Shown: in pieces, positions 48,924 through 58,569 of the stretch | Position numbering within the stretch: the stretch's first letter is position 1 | Layout of the letters: each line of letters begins with the position of its first letter | Assembly: GCA_022013695.1 (NCBI GenBank) | Contig: JAKLPS010000004.1 | Span: 1-64,000 of the forward strand | Length of the DNA stretch: 64,000 bases | Reading direction: 5' to 3' | Origin: Weeksellaceae bacterium | GTDB taxonomy: Bacteria; Bacteroidota; Bacteroidia; Flavobacteriales; Weeksellaceae | Notes under the pieces: generated by a model | What the model was told of the DNA's origin: nothing | Database searches by the model: none | The model's input: only the letters and a program-made list of their open reading frames with translations | Position numbers and translations under genes: made by a program

Positions 48924-49228
48924 GGGAGTTGTACAAAAATTGTGGGGCTTTCGGTTTCTAACCATTCGCCTTTACTACTATAATTAGCTGAATGTTTTAC
49001 ATTGTTTTCTGTAAAACTTGATTCGTACTCGGTAGCATTTTCTTTATCCCACTTTACTTTAGTTGCTTTTGGAAATTTTGAGTAAAAAGCTGTCACTACT
49101 TCTTTTGGTGCTTTACTTTGTGCAGAAATTGTTGCTGAACTACATACAATAGCCCATGCAAAGAAAAATATATTTTTACTCACGCTTAAATGCTTTTGTA
49201 AGCGGAGTTCGTGAATCTTCGATTTCAT
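48896..49228 (-). CDS. PepSY-like secreted protein, apparently 3'-truncated
   Basis: Signal peptide; PKEVVTAFYSKFPKATKVKWDKENATEYESSFTENNVKHSANYSSKGEWLETE; overlaps next gene out of frame. Confidence 0.65.
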   Translation of the reverse strand: MKSKIHELRLQKHLSVSKNIFFFAWAIVCSSATISAQSKAPKEVVTAFYSKFPKATKVKWDKENATEYESSFTENNVKHSANYSSKGEWLETESPTIFVQLPWKQKTETK

Positions 49229-49298
49229 TTTTTTGAATAATTTAAAATTTAATAAAAGTCTTTTTTTCCTTTTTTTAAAAAGGATTAACTGTGTTAAA

Positions 49299-49703
49299 TT
49301 ATGCAAAAATAGGAGGTCGAAAAATTGAAAAAATGGGATTGTGAGAATAGATAGAATTTACATAATCAGGAATTAAAACCGTATTTGAAATAATGATTTT
49401 ATGGGATTTGAATGTTATATTTTTTATCTCTTGAAAAACTATATTAGTGATATGATGAATTGTTAAGTCAATACTTTTGTGTGATTTTTGTTCATCACCA
49501 TTATCGTGTTTATCAAATAAACTATCGATGTTTATCAAATGGTCAGTAACAAAATCTAAAGGAGTCATATCTTTATCTTCTGTTGCTTTACAATGGTCAT
49601 ACATTTTAGGTAAATCTCCAATTATAGAAAAATTACCCATTGGTAAAAAAATCGTTCCCAACGAGTAAAAAGTAATTAGAAATAGTTGTAAAATGTTTTT
49701 CAT
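49299..49703 (-). CDS. small membrane-anchored protein, same broad family as 14128..14520
   Basis: TM N-terminus, MYDHCKATEDKDMTPLDFVTDHLINID, ends IFRPPIFA. Confidence 0.6.
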   Translation of the reverse strand: MKNILQLFLITFYSLGTIFLPMGNFSIIGDLPKMYDHCKATEDKDMTPLDFVTDHLINIDSLFDKHDNGDEQKSHKSIDLTIHHITNIVFQEIKNITFKSHKIIISNTVLIPDYVNSIYSHNPIFSIFRPPIFA

Positions 49704-49911
49704 TTTTGCAAAATTCAAATAATGGCAAAGGTATTAAAGTTATCTTCATCTTTGCTGGGCAGTCCGGGAATTAGAAAAAAAATTAGCTGTTTTAATCAAA
49801 ATTGCCGTAATTTCGTAAAGCTCAAGAAATTAAATAGTTTTAAGAAAAGACAGAAATTTTCTACCAAAAAAAAATGAGATCCGAAATGTTCAAAAATATT
49901 ATTCAGCAAAA

Positions 49912-50712
49912 ATGAAGAAGATTTTTAGAAAAATGTTTTACGGCATTATCTCCATCGTTGCTACCGCCTTCATTTTAGGATTGATCGTATCCTGCCATCC
50001 TACTACCAAATCAAAAATAAGCAATCAAGGGATCACGCCCGAGGAAGCGGCTACCTTGAGGCAGCCATATAAGGGTTCACACCAAGTTTTTAAAACCTCC
50101 GGCGGGACTAAACTTTTTATGCGGGTTTGGAAGCCAGACAGCATTGCAGCGGCAAAAAAAGATATGGCCGTTTTGATATTTCACGGCTTCGCGGCGCACA
50201 GCGGCGCCTATAGTGCGGCCGGCAAGAGCTTTTCTGCCGGAGGATATATGACATTCGGCTTAGATTACCGGGCCCACGGCCTCTCCGACGGAAACCGAGG
50301 CGACAGCCCGGGCAAAAAAACATGGATTGAAGACTTGGCCGAATCTGTAAAATATGTGAAAAGTTGGGGCTATTCCAAAGTGATTGTTTTGGGTCACAGC
50401 CTGGGCGTTGCCGCGGCAATATGTGTCACGGATGCTGTTCCAAACGATGTTTCGGGATTAATATTGCTGTCGAGTGCTTTTGAAAGTAGGAAGAGCAATG
50501 CCAAATCATCTTCTTTTTTTCAAAGAGCCAAAATTCTTTCCAATGCGGTTTTCCGACCCTCCTATCAATCCATTGAGTACAACAGAGACGGCTTGGTCAT
50601 CTCGAAAGATATCTTGTATAACTATCGATATACACTGCGATTTGTGACGATGCTTGCCGAAGAATCAACGATGAAACACCAGAACCTTTCGACATTATAT
50701 TTTAACACCTAA
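49912..50712 (+). CDS. alpha/beta hydrolase lipoprotein, C-terminally truncated paralogue
   Basis: LIVSCHPTT lipobox; VLGHSLGVAAA; lacks the C-terminal Asp/His part present in 50724..51644. Confidence 0.8.
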   Translation: MKKIFRKMFYGIISIVATAFILGLIVSCHPTTKSKISNQGITPEEAATLRQPYKGSHQVFKTSGGTKLFMRVWKPDSIAAAKKDMAVLIFHGFAAHSGAYSAAGKSFSAGGYMTFGLDYRAHGLSDGNRGDSPGKKTWIEDLAESVKYVKSWGYSKVIVLGHSLGVAAAICVTDAVPNDVSGLILLSSAFESRKSNAKSSSFFQRAKILSNAVFRPSYQSIEYNRDGLVISKDILYNYRYTLRFVTMLAEESTMKHQNLSTLYFNT

Positions 50713-50723
50713 AAGTAATCGCT

Positions 50724-51644
50724 ATGAAAAAATTTTTTGGAAGAATTTTTGACCTTATCTTTTCGTTCTTTCCGAGCCGAAAAAAACTAAAGAATATGGG
50801 TGTTACACCTGCGGAAGCTGCCACCTTAAGACAGCGATATACCGGTCCACATCAATTAATGACTACCACCGATGGAAAAACTCTTTTTATAAGGAAATGG
50901 AATCCAGCTGGTACGGTTTCTGTAAAAAAAGACATCGCTGTTTTGATATTTCACGGTTTGACTGCACACAGCGGTGCTTATAATGCCCTAGGCGAAACCA
51001 TATCTAGAGGTGGTTATGACACATTTGGTTTAGATTACAGAGGACACGGACTATCAGATGGCAACCGTGCGGACACCCCAAGTAAAGAAAGATGGATTGC
51101 CGACTTGGCCGAGTCTATAAAATATGTTAAAGATTTGGGATATTCAAAGGTGATTCTTTTGGGTCATAGTCTGGGAGTCATTGCTTCGATGTGTGCCACC
51201 AATGCCGTTCAAAATAAAATTTCCGGATTAGTACTACTGTCTGCTGCTTACGAAAGTAGGAAAGGCAGCTCAAAACCTCCCACAACTTTTCAAAAAGCCA
51301 AAATTCTGTTGAATTCCATTTTACGACCATCCTATCCGGCTATTGGATATAATAGAGACGGCTTAGTAATCTCTGAGGATCCTTTGTACAATTATCGATA
51401 CACCCTTCGCTTTGTAAGAATGCTGGACTTGAAAAAGTTGAGGCTTCCTAATGATTTAAATATTCCTGTATTGGTAGGCGTCGGTGACAAAGACGAGTTA
51501 TTTTCAATTGAGAAAGTGAGGGATTTTTACGATTTGGTTCCTAGTAAAAACAAGACATTTTTCGTGATGAAGAACGCCAGCCACGCGGTAATCCCGACTG
51601 AATGTTTTCAAGAAATTGTGAGTTGGTTAGATAAAAACTATTGA
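50724..51644 (+). CDS. alpha/beta hydrolase (monoacylglycerol-lipase-like)
   Basis: FHGLTAHSGAY; LLGHSLGVIAS; VGVGDKDELFS; NASHAVIP. Confidence 0.9.
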   Translation: MKKFFGRIFDLIFSFFPSRKKLKNMGVTPAEAATLRQRYTGPHQLMTTTDGKTLFIRKWNPAGTVSVKKDIAVLIFHGLTAHSGAYNALGETISRGGYDTFGLDYRGHGLSDGNRADTPSKERWIADLAESIKYVKDLGYSKVILLGHSLGVIASMCATNAVQNKISGLVLLSAAYESRKGSSKPPTTFQKAKILLNSILRPSYPAIGYNRDGLVISEDPLYNYRYTLRFVRMLDLKKLRLPNDLNIPVLVGVGDKDELFSIEKVRDFYDLVPSKNKTFFVMKNASHAVIPTECFQEIVSWLDKNY

Positions 51645-51732
51645 TATTGCACGCAAACTATGCAAAAAAAGACAGTTGCAGTTATGCGCACGTAAAATTA
51701 TCAATCGAAAATTTCAATAGAAAAAAGAAGTT

Positions 51733-53211
51733 TCAAAACTTAAACAAACTCTTGATAAAAGATTTGTTCAGATAATTGTCCAAAGGATAGATTTTAAGAA
51801 AATGATTGCCCAGAAAAAGCAAAATCAAAACCACAGCGGGCTTATAGAAAAGATTGAGAATATTGAGCTTGAAATCTGGCAACAGAATCGCTACATTGAT
51901 CGATAGAAAGCCCAATATCAATGCGTAAAGCATTTCTATTCCCAGTGGAAAAACCTTGAATTTGATATAATTGAAGCTGATCTTAATGACGTTGAATAGA
52001 GAGAGCGAAATGGCATAAGCAACGGCAATTCCCAAGATTCCCAAGTCGGTATATCTAAGAAAAATAGTGTTGAGACTGATGGTGAGCGCCGCCAAAACAA
52101 GCATCACCACGATATTGAATTTATAAAACCTGGACAGCGAAATAATATGCCCGTTGAATCCCGTGGCCAAATCGAACAGCATCGCAAACCCAAGCACCCA
52201 AAGAACCGGCTCTGCCGTGCGCAGATCGTCGCCGTTTTTCATAAAATCTGCTAAATATGGGAATCCGACAACGGTGCAGCAGAACAAAACCATTCCCAAA
52301 AAAAATAAACTGAGCGACGTCTTCTTGTGAAACCTGTCCAGTTCCTCATAATCGCCCGTTGCCAAAACCTTATTAATTATGGGCGCCGAGAGATTGAACA
52401 AGCCCATTTGAGGAATGGTGATGAGCGAAATAATGGAATAAATAAGACTGTAAATCCCATTTTCCTGAAAACTGATAAACTCGCCAATCATCAGATTGTC
52501 AATATTAATCGCAATGTAATTGCCAATATTTCCCAGAAATCCAAAAAAACTGTAGGTCAATATTTCGTGGTAAAAACCATCTTTTTTGAAATATCCCAGA
52601 TCAAAATCCGGGCGAATCTTCTCCAGCCGGTTGGTGTAGAATCCGTATCCTAACAGCGAAATCAGGAACATCAAAAAGAAAAATCCATAGGCCGTCTTCT
52701 CGGCAAATCCCGCAAAGAAAAACAGACAAAACGCACCGATATTGGCTATCTTCGGTATAAGGTTTTCGAAAATATTGGGGACAACGATCCGTTTATAATT
52801 GGTCAAAAACTTATTAAAAACCGACGACAGCGCCAAAACGAGAACCAATGGCAAAATCAGGCGCTTCATTTCCCAAAGTTTGGATTTTTGCAAATCCGGA
52901 AAGAGATAATTAAGCAGAAAGTAGCCACCTACAAAAATCAAAAAATTAATACAAACCGCTAATAACGAGAGCGATAGCAGACTGTGATGCTTGCCATCCT
53001 CCTGTACTTTGGAGAAAAATTTGACGTTGGAAAAACTCAGACCAAAAACCACGATGGGAACCAATATTTCGGCGGTCGGCAAAATATAACGCAGCTTTCC
53101 GTAAAACGTCATATCGTGCGGAAAAATGAAAATCGAGGCCACAGTTCCCAGCAAAAAACCGAGATATCCAATTATGGAATATTTTATGCCTTGCCTTGCA
53201 ACGACGCTCAT
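51733..53211 (-). CDS. polysaccharide flippase (Wzx/MATE-like)
   Basis: 492 aa polytopic; MSVVARQGIKYSIIGYLGFLLG. Confidence 0.87.
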   Translation of the reverse strand: MSVVARQGIKYSIIGYLGFLLGTVASIFIFPHDMTFYGKLRYILPTAEILVPIVVFGLSFSNVKFFSKVQEDGKHHSLLSLSLLAVCINFLIFVGGYFLLNYLFPDLQKSKLWEMKRLILPLVLVLALSSVFNKFLTNYKRIVVPNIFENLIPKIANIGAFCLFFFAGFAEKTAYGFFFLMFLISLLGYGFYTNRLEKIRPDFDLGYFKKDGFYHEILTYSFFGFLGNIGNYIAINIDNLMIGEFISFQENGIYSLIYSIISLITIPQMGLFNLSAPIINKVLATGDYEELDRFHKKTSLSLFFLGMVLFCCTVVGFPYLADFMKNGDDLRTAEPVLWVLGFAMLFDLATGFNGHIISLSRFYKFNIVVMLVLAALTISLNTIFLRYTDLGILGIAVAYAISLSLFNVIKISFNYIKFKVFPLGIEMLYALILGFLSINVAILLPDFKLNILNLFYKPAVVLILLFLGNHFLKIYPLDNYLNKSFIKSLFKF

Positions 53212-54023
53212 AATTTGGTTGTGGGTTGGAGGTTAATAGTGCTTGGAAGAAAGATGATGTTGTTGATGTAATCTTTGTAATTTTTCAAATTCTCAGCATC
53301 TTGGAGCTTCAAAAATTCTTCTGTCAGAATTTTCGGCTGCAAACTTCCCCGATCCAAATAATTGACAGAATATCCCCAATTTGCGACTTCCGAAATCAAA
53401 GTCCAAAGGTCGTCCTTGTGATGGCGTTGCTCCATTTCTACCATCAAAATTGGTTTGAATTTTTCGATTGTTTTTCTCGCGCCGCGCAAAGTCTGCATTT
53501 CGTTTCCTTCGACATCGATTTTGATGAAATCGAGTTTTTGAAAGTTCAATTTTAATTCATCCAAAGGCTTGACTTCAACTTTTTTAAGAATTGTTCTTTC
53601 CTCATTGTTTTCCTTAATCGAAGTCTGCAAAGTTCCTCGTGTATGGACTTTTTCGCCATTGATAACGGGAATTTTAAATTCTGCAATTTTCGAAATATCA
53701 GACAAAGCCACCGAAGACAAATTGACTTTTGGGAACAACCTTTTAAGTCTTTTGAAAAGCTGTGGATTTGGCTCGAATGCAAAAACATTTTCCGGTTTCA
53801 AATGATTTTCTAATGTGAAAAGATAAGCGCCGACATTAGCTCCAACGTCTACAAAAACAGCGTCTTTCGAAAGAACATTTTTTATCCAAAGAAACTCCGG
53901 CTCTACCCTTCTTTCCAACAGATTATGAGCATCAAGACCTTTCAATTTTTTGAAAAATCGGCTTTTGTAAAAACTCGGCGAAAGGTACTGGAGATTCTCC
54001 GCCAGCTGGCTGTAAACGCTCAT
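53208..54023 (-). CDS. FkbM-family methyltransferase
   Basis: DAVFVDVGANVGAYLF; LDFIKIDVEGNEMQTLRGA. Confidence 0.93.
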   Translation of the reverse strand: MSVYSQLAENLQYLSPSFYKSRFFKKLKGLDAHNLLERRVEPEFLWIKNVLSKDAVFVDVGANVGAYLFTLENHLKPENVFAFEPNPQLFKRLKRLFPKVNLSSVALSDISKIAEFKIPVINGEKVHTRGTLQTSIKENNEERTILKKVEVKPLDELKLNFQKLDFIKIDVEGNEMQTLRGARKTIEKFKPILMVEMEQRHHKDDLWTLISEVANWGYSVNYLDRGSLQPKILTEEFLKLQDAENLKNYKDYINNIIFLPSTINLQPTTKL

Positions 54024-54217
54024 CGATTGGTTTCAATTAATAATTGAACGACAAAGAAAATGCTTTTATTTTAAAAATCATAAAATTTTGTTAAAATTAA
54101 TTCTTTTAGGAAGTTTTCCGATTCGTGGACAAGATATTGCTCAACTTGTTTTAAATTTGATAGTTATAGTACAAATGACAATTCAGTTTTCAAAAAATTA
54201 ATTATAATTAACTCATT

Positions 54218-54757
54218 ATGAAATTCTTACACTTATTTATTATGATGTTTTCACTTTTCGGATGTACGCAGAATAAAGGCCAGGCCAAATCGATTCACAG
54301 TTTCAAAGTTGAAGCCTTAGACGGTTCTACGATTGATTTTTCCAAATTCAAAGGCAAAAAAATACTCGTCGTGAACACGGCTTCGGAATGTGGTTTCACG
54401 CCGCAATATGCCGATTTGGAAAAGCTCTACGAACTATACAAAGACAAATTGGTCATTGTGGGCTTCCCTGCGAATAACTTTGGCGGACAAGAACCGGGAA
54501 CCAACCAAGAGATTTCTACATTTTGTCAAAAAAATTACGGCGTGACTTTCCCGATGGCCGCTAAAGTCTCAGTAAAAGGAGACGACATCGCACCGATCTA
54601 CAAATTCCTGACCGACAAGAAAGAAAACGGCGTGAAAAACACCACGATTCTCTGGAACTTCACCAAGATTTTGTTGGATGAAAATGGCTATGTCATCGAT
54701 AGCTTCGTGAGTACTACCAAGCCGACCAGCGACAGCATTACGAAATATTTGAAATAG
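54218..54757 (+). CDS. glutathione peroxidase
   Basis: KKILVVNTASECGFTPQYADLEKLY; FPANNFGGQEPG. Confidence 0.95.
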   Translation: MKFLHLFIMMFSLFGCTQNKGQAKSIHSFKVEALDGSTIDFSKFKGKKILVVNTASECGFTPQYADLEKLYELYKDKLVIVGFPANNFGGQEPGTNQEISTFCQKNYGVTFPMAAKVSVKGDDIAPIYKFLTDKKENGVKNTTILWNFTKILLDENGYVIDSFVSTTKPTSDSITKYLK

Positions 54758-54778
54758 AGCAAGTTAAAAGTTAAAAAA

Positions 54779-54800
54779 AGCGTTCAAATTTTTGAGCGCT
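54779..54800. terminator. bidirectional hairpin terminator
   Basis: agcgttcaaa-tt-tttgagcgct between convergent genes. Confidence 0.7.
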
Positions 54801-54840
54801 ATTTCTATGATCTATTAGTCTATTATTTCAAAATCTAATC

Positions 54841-55920
54841 CTAAACAAAAGGAAGTTTCACGACTTTTGCAGGAACATCCTTATTTCGGATTCTGATGAA
54901 AATCTCGGAATCCAATTTGAAATGCGGTTTATCGACATAAGCCAATCCTATTCCGACTTTTTTCATGGGCGACATCGTTCCTGAAGTTACTTTTCCAATG
55001 GTTTTTCCTTCCGAATCCACCACTTCATAATCGTGTCTAGGGATCGCTTTTTCGAGCATTTCGAAACCGACTAATTTTCGGCTAATTCCTTCAGCTTTCT
55101 GCTTTTCCAAGAAGGCTTTATTCACGAAATCTTTATCAAATTTAGTGATCCAGCCCAAACCAGCTTCCAACGGAGAGGTAGTATCATCGATGTCATTTCC
55201 GTACAGACAAAATCCTTTTTCCAATCTCAAAGTGTCTCTGGCAGCCAACCCGCACGGAATCACACCAAATTCTTTTCCAGCTTCTATCAACGCGTCCCAA
55301 ATGTTTTCAGCAGCTGAATTATGGAAATAAATCTCGAAACCGCCACTTCCCGTGTAACCTGTATTTGAAATGATGACATCCGAAAAACCAGCCACAGAAC
55401 CGACTGAAAAATGATAGTAGGGAATTACTGACAAATCTGTATTAGTCAATTTTTGAAGCGTCTCAGTGGCTTTCGGACCTTGGATGGCGATGAGTGACAT
55501 TTCTTCTGAGGCATTGGTCATTTTGGCGCCGAATTTCTCGTTGTATTTTGCAATGTGATTCCAGTCTTTATCGATGTTAGACGCATTCACAACCACGAAA
55601 TATTTCTCATCTTTCATTTTGTAAACGATCAAATCATCTACAATTCCGCCCGTTTCATTTGGCAAACAAGAATATTGCGCTTTTCCGTTTTCTAAGACAT
55701 CTACATTATTGGAAGTTACGAACTGCAAAAGGTCTTTCGCCGTTGAACCTTCGATGAAAAATTGACCCATGTGAGAGACATCAAACATTCCCGCTTTTTC
55801 GCGAACGGCAAAATGTTCTTCGTTGATTCCGACATATTGAACAGGCATTTCGAAGCCTGCAAAAGGAACAATCTTCGCTCCCAAAGAAAAGTGTTTATCG
55901 TATAAAGCGGTCTTTTTCAT
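54841..55920 (-). CDS. gcvT: glycine cleavage system T protein (aminomethyltransferase)
   Basis: [38 protein letters not shown]. Confidence 0.96.
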   Translation of the reverse strand: MKKTALYDKHFSLGAKIVPFAGFEMPVQYVGINEEHFAVREKAGMFDVSHMGQFFIEGSTAKDLLQFVTSNNVDVLENGKAQYSCLPNETGGIVDDLIVYKMKDEKYFVVVNASNIDKDWNHIAKYNEKFGAKMTNASEEMSLIAIQGPKATETLQKLTNTDLSVIPYYHFSVGSVAGFSDVIISNTGYTGSGGFEIYFHNSAAENIWDALIEAGKEFGVIPCGLAARDTLRLEKGFCLYGNDIDDTTSPLEAGLGWITKFDKDFVNKAFLEKQKAEGISRKLVGFEMLEKAIPRHDYEVVDSEGKTIGKVTSGTMSPMKKVGIGLAYVDKPHFKLDSEIFIRIRNKDVPAKVVKLPFV

Positions 55921-56066
55921 CTACTTTTTTTGTTAATGGATTTAATGCACGCAAATCTAAAAATTAATTGTGAGTTTTTGGTTATGAATGCAAGTTACAT
56001 TTCCACATTAATATCATTTTTAGATTAAGACATAAATGTTAACTTAGCGGTTTCAATAAAAAAACT

Positions 56067-56399
56067 ATGAGCGAAACCATTATTTGCCCGAAATGCCAAT
56101 CCGAATTTACTTACGAACAAGACAATCTGCAGGTTTGTTCGCAATGTTTCTACGAATGGGACCCGGCGGAAGTTTCTACTGAAGGCAAAATTTTCGATTC
56201 TCTTGGGAAGGAATTGCAAAACGGAGATTCTGTCATTGTAATCAAAGATCTTCCTGTGAAAGGCGCTCCGAAAGATATCAAAGCTGGAACGAAGGTTAAA
56301 AATATCAGATTAAGACCAGAAAGCGACCACAATATCGATTGTAAAATTGAGGGTTTTGGAGTGATGGCTTTGAAGTCTGAGTTTGTGAGAAAAGCTTAG
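56067..56399 (+). CDS. zinc-ribbon PhnA/YjdM-family protein
   Basis: [54 protein letters not shown]. Confidence 0.93.
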   Translation: MSETIICPKCQSEFTYEQDNLQVCSQCFYEWDPAEVSTEGKIFDSLGKELQNGDSVIVIKDLPVKGAPKDIKAGTKVKNIRLRPESDHNIDCKIEGFGVMALKSEFVRKA

Positions 56400-56443
56400 T
56401 GAAAAAATAGAAAAAAACACTTCAACGCCGGTCAATGTGACAA

Positions 56444-56496
56444 GTTTAATATTAATGTAAGGCTGAGCGGAGTCGAAAGCCTTTTTAATATTAAAC
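56444..56496. repeat. nested palindromic (REP/MITE-like) element
   Basis: 11-bp gtttaatatta 56444-56454 / taatattaaac 56486-56496 enclosing aaggct-gagcggagtcgaa-agcctt. Confidence 0.75.
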
Positions 56497-56692
56497 AAAA
56501 AAAAGGAAAAATTTGGCAGGGTCGACTTTCCAAGACTTTGATTGCTTATCGCTAATTTCAGTCCCGAGGGCAGAAAGAGAATTAACCAAAAATTTCCTAT
56601 ATATTTTCTTAGGTCAAAATTATAAATTATTTTTTGTTGGACAAATTCAAAACACTTAAGTTATCCATATTTTATCCACAAATTGGAATTAA

Positions 56693-57625
56693 TCAAAATT
56701 CCAAATAGACCTTGCCGTCCAAAAATTCATTAGAATAGACGATGACCGACTTGTCTTCAATCTGCAACTTGTTTCTGTAATGCGAGCCGGCAAATCGGCT
56801 GTCGGAAACGCTGGCTTCTATGCCGGTTTTAGAAATCCTTATTTCGTGCGGAAAATAATATTTTTTTGTCAAATTCAGTTGAGTTTTTTCCATATCGGTA
56901 AAAATATTGACTTCTCCCAGAAGTTTTGCAACATAATCATTGTAAGGATTTTCGTATGTTTCCTTCGGATCGTCATTTTGAACCAATCGGCCTTGTTGCA
57001 GGACCACAATCCGATCTGCCCAAGGCAGAACATCTTCCAAATCGTGCGTGGAAATGATCAAACTGAGATTGTTTTCTTTCACGTAATTAAAAAGTTTTTC
57101 TCTCAACTCAAACTTGCGGGAAAAATCTAGATTACTAAACGGCTCATCCAGCAAAAGCATCTTCGGAAGCACCGCCAAGGCTCGTGCAATAGCAACGCGC
57201 TGCTGCTGTCCGCCACTTAGATTCTTGGGCAAAACTTTGGCAAACTCGGTCAATCCAACAACACCCAGCAATTCTTCAATTTTTTGTTTTTTCGATACCA
57301 AGTCGATATTAGAAATGAATTTCCCCACGTTGTCATAAACCGTGGCATAAGGCATCAGATCGTAACTCTGTGCCACAAATTTCATTTTGGATTCGCCGGG
57401 AACTATATTTCTTTTTGGCCCAAAAAGACTTCTTCCATCGAAGATAATCTCGCCACTTTGCCAGTCCATCAATCCATAAATAAGGCCAAGCAAAGTAGAT
57501 TTTCCACAACCGCTTTCTCCCACCACTGCGATACTCTGACCTTCATCTACCTGGAGATTCAGATTTCGGAACAAAGGTTTATCGGGTTGATAATTGAAAA
57601 AAAGATTTTTAACTTCCAGCAACAT
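56693..57625 (-). CDS. ABC transporter ATP-binding protein
   Basis: GESGCGKSTLLGLIYGL; LSGGQQQRVAIARALAVLPKMLLLDEPFSNLD. Confidence 0.96.
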   Translation of the reverse strand: MLLEVKNLFFNYQPDKPLFRNLNLQVDEGQSIAVVGESGCGKSTLLGLIYGLMDWQSGEIIFDGRSLFGPKRNIVPGESKMKFVAQSYDLMPYATVYDNVGKFISNIDLVSKKQKIEELLGVVGLTEFAKVLPKNLSGGQQQRVAIARALAVLPKMLLLDEPFSNLDFSRKFELREKLFNYVKENNLSLIISTHDLEDVLPWADRIVVLQQGRLVQNDDPKETYENPYNDYVAKLLGEVNIFTDMEKTQLNLTKKYYFPHEIRISKTGIEASVSDSRFAGSHYRNKLQIEDKSVIVYSNEFLDGKVYLEF

Positions 57626-57762
57626 TCGATGAAATTATTAGTTTGAAATAAGGATAATTTTATTATTTTAGCAAAGAACGTAAAAGTAGATGATAATTTA
57701 AAATTTAGATCCGAAATTTCCAGCGCAATTCCTTTTAACCTCAAGAAAAATTAAAACATCCT

Positions 57763-58422
57763 ATGAAAAAAACCACTTTGATCTCCGCTTTTTTACTGAT
57801 TTCCGCCTCTGTTTTCATCATCTCGTGCGGTAAAGATAAACCGGTAACCAGCGAGAGTAGTGAGGTTCTCACCAAAACGGACGGACAGCTTTACGTGGTC
57901 GATACTTTGAATAGCAAGGCAGAATGGAAAGGTTTCAAGGTTGTAAAATCTGAAAATACCAGTCACATCGGAAGTTTGAAATTTGAGAGCGGCGAAGTGA
58001 CCGTCAAAGATAAAAAATTGGAAAGCGGCCAGTTTGTGGTCGATATGACCACTCTCACCAATGAAGATCTGAAAGATGACGAGTCCAAGGCAAAGCTTAT
58101 CGGTCAACTCAAAAGTGAAGATTTCTTCGACACTGCCAAATTCCCAACTGCTTCGTACGAAATCACAAAAGTCACCGAAGCACCCGCAGGAAGTGATTAC
58201 AATACCATTCTCGACGGCAATCTCACGGTGAAAGGCATCACGAAACCTTTCAGTTGCAACGCCAATGTGAAAGTGGGCGAAGGGGAATTAACAATCGCTA
58301 CGGAGCCGAAAGACATCAACAGAGATGAGTTCGGTATTAAATTCCAATTGCCTGCGGCCGAAGGCCTGATCAAAAACGAGATCAACCTTCAGGCTAAAAT
58401 AAAGGCTCTGGAAAAGAAATAA
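57763..58422 (+). CDS. YceI-family lipoprotein
   Basis: IISCGKD lipobox; LNSKAEWKGFKV; SGQFVVDMTTLTNEDL. Confidence 0.93.
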   Translation: MKKTTLISAFLLISASVFIISCGKDKPVTSESSEVLTKTDGQLYVVDTLNSKAEWKGFKVVKSENTSHIGSLKFESGEVTVKDKKLESGQFVVDMTTLTNEDLKDDESKAKLIGQLKSEDFFDTAKFPTASYEITKVTEAPAGSDYNTILDGNLTVKGITKPFSCNANVKVGEGELTIATEPKDINRDEFGIKFQLPAAEGLIKNEINLQAKIKALEKK

Positions 58423-58569
58423 AACTAAAGAATCGACAGGCAAGGATGGAGAATCAATTGGCGCGAGCGAAGCCCAAAAACTTGAATCACCATTCACGAA
58501 TGCCCGATTTTTGTTGATCATTTTTAGTTTAAAAATCGTATTTTTGCAGTCTATTTTTTAAATGAAATA

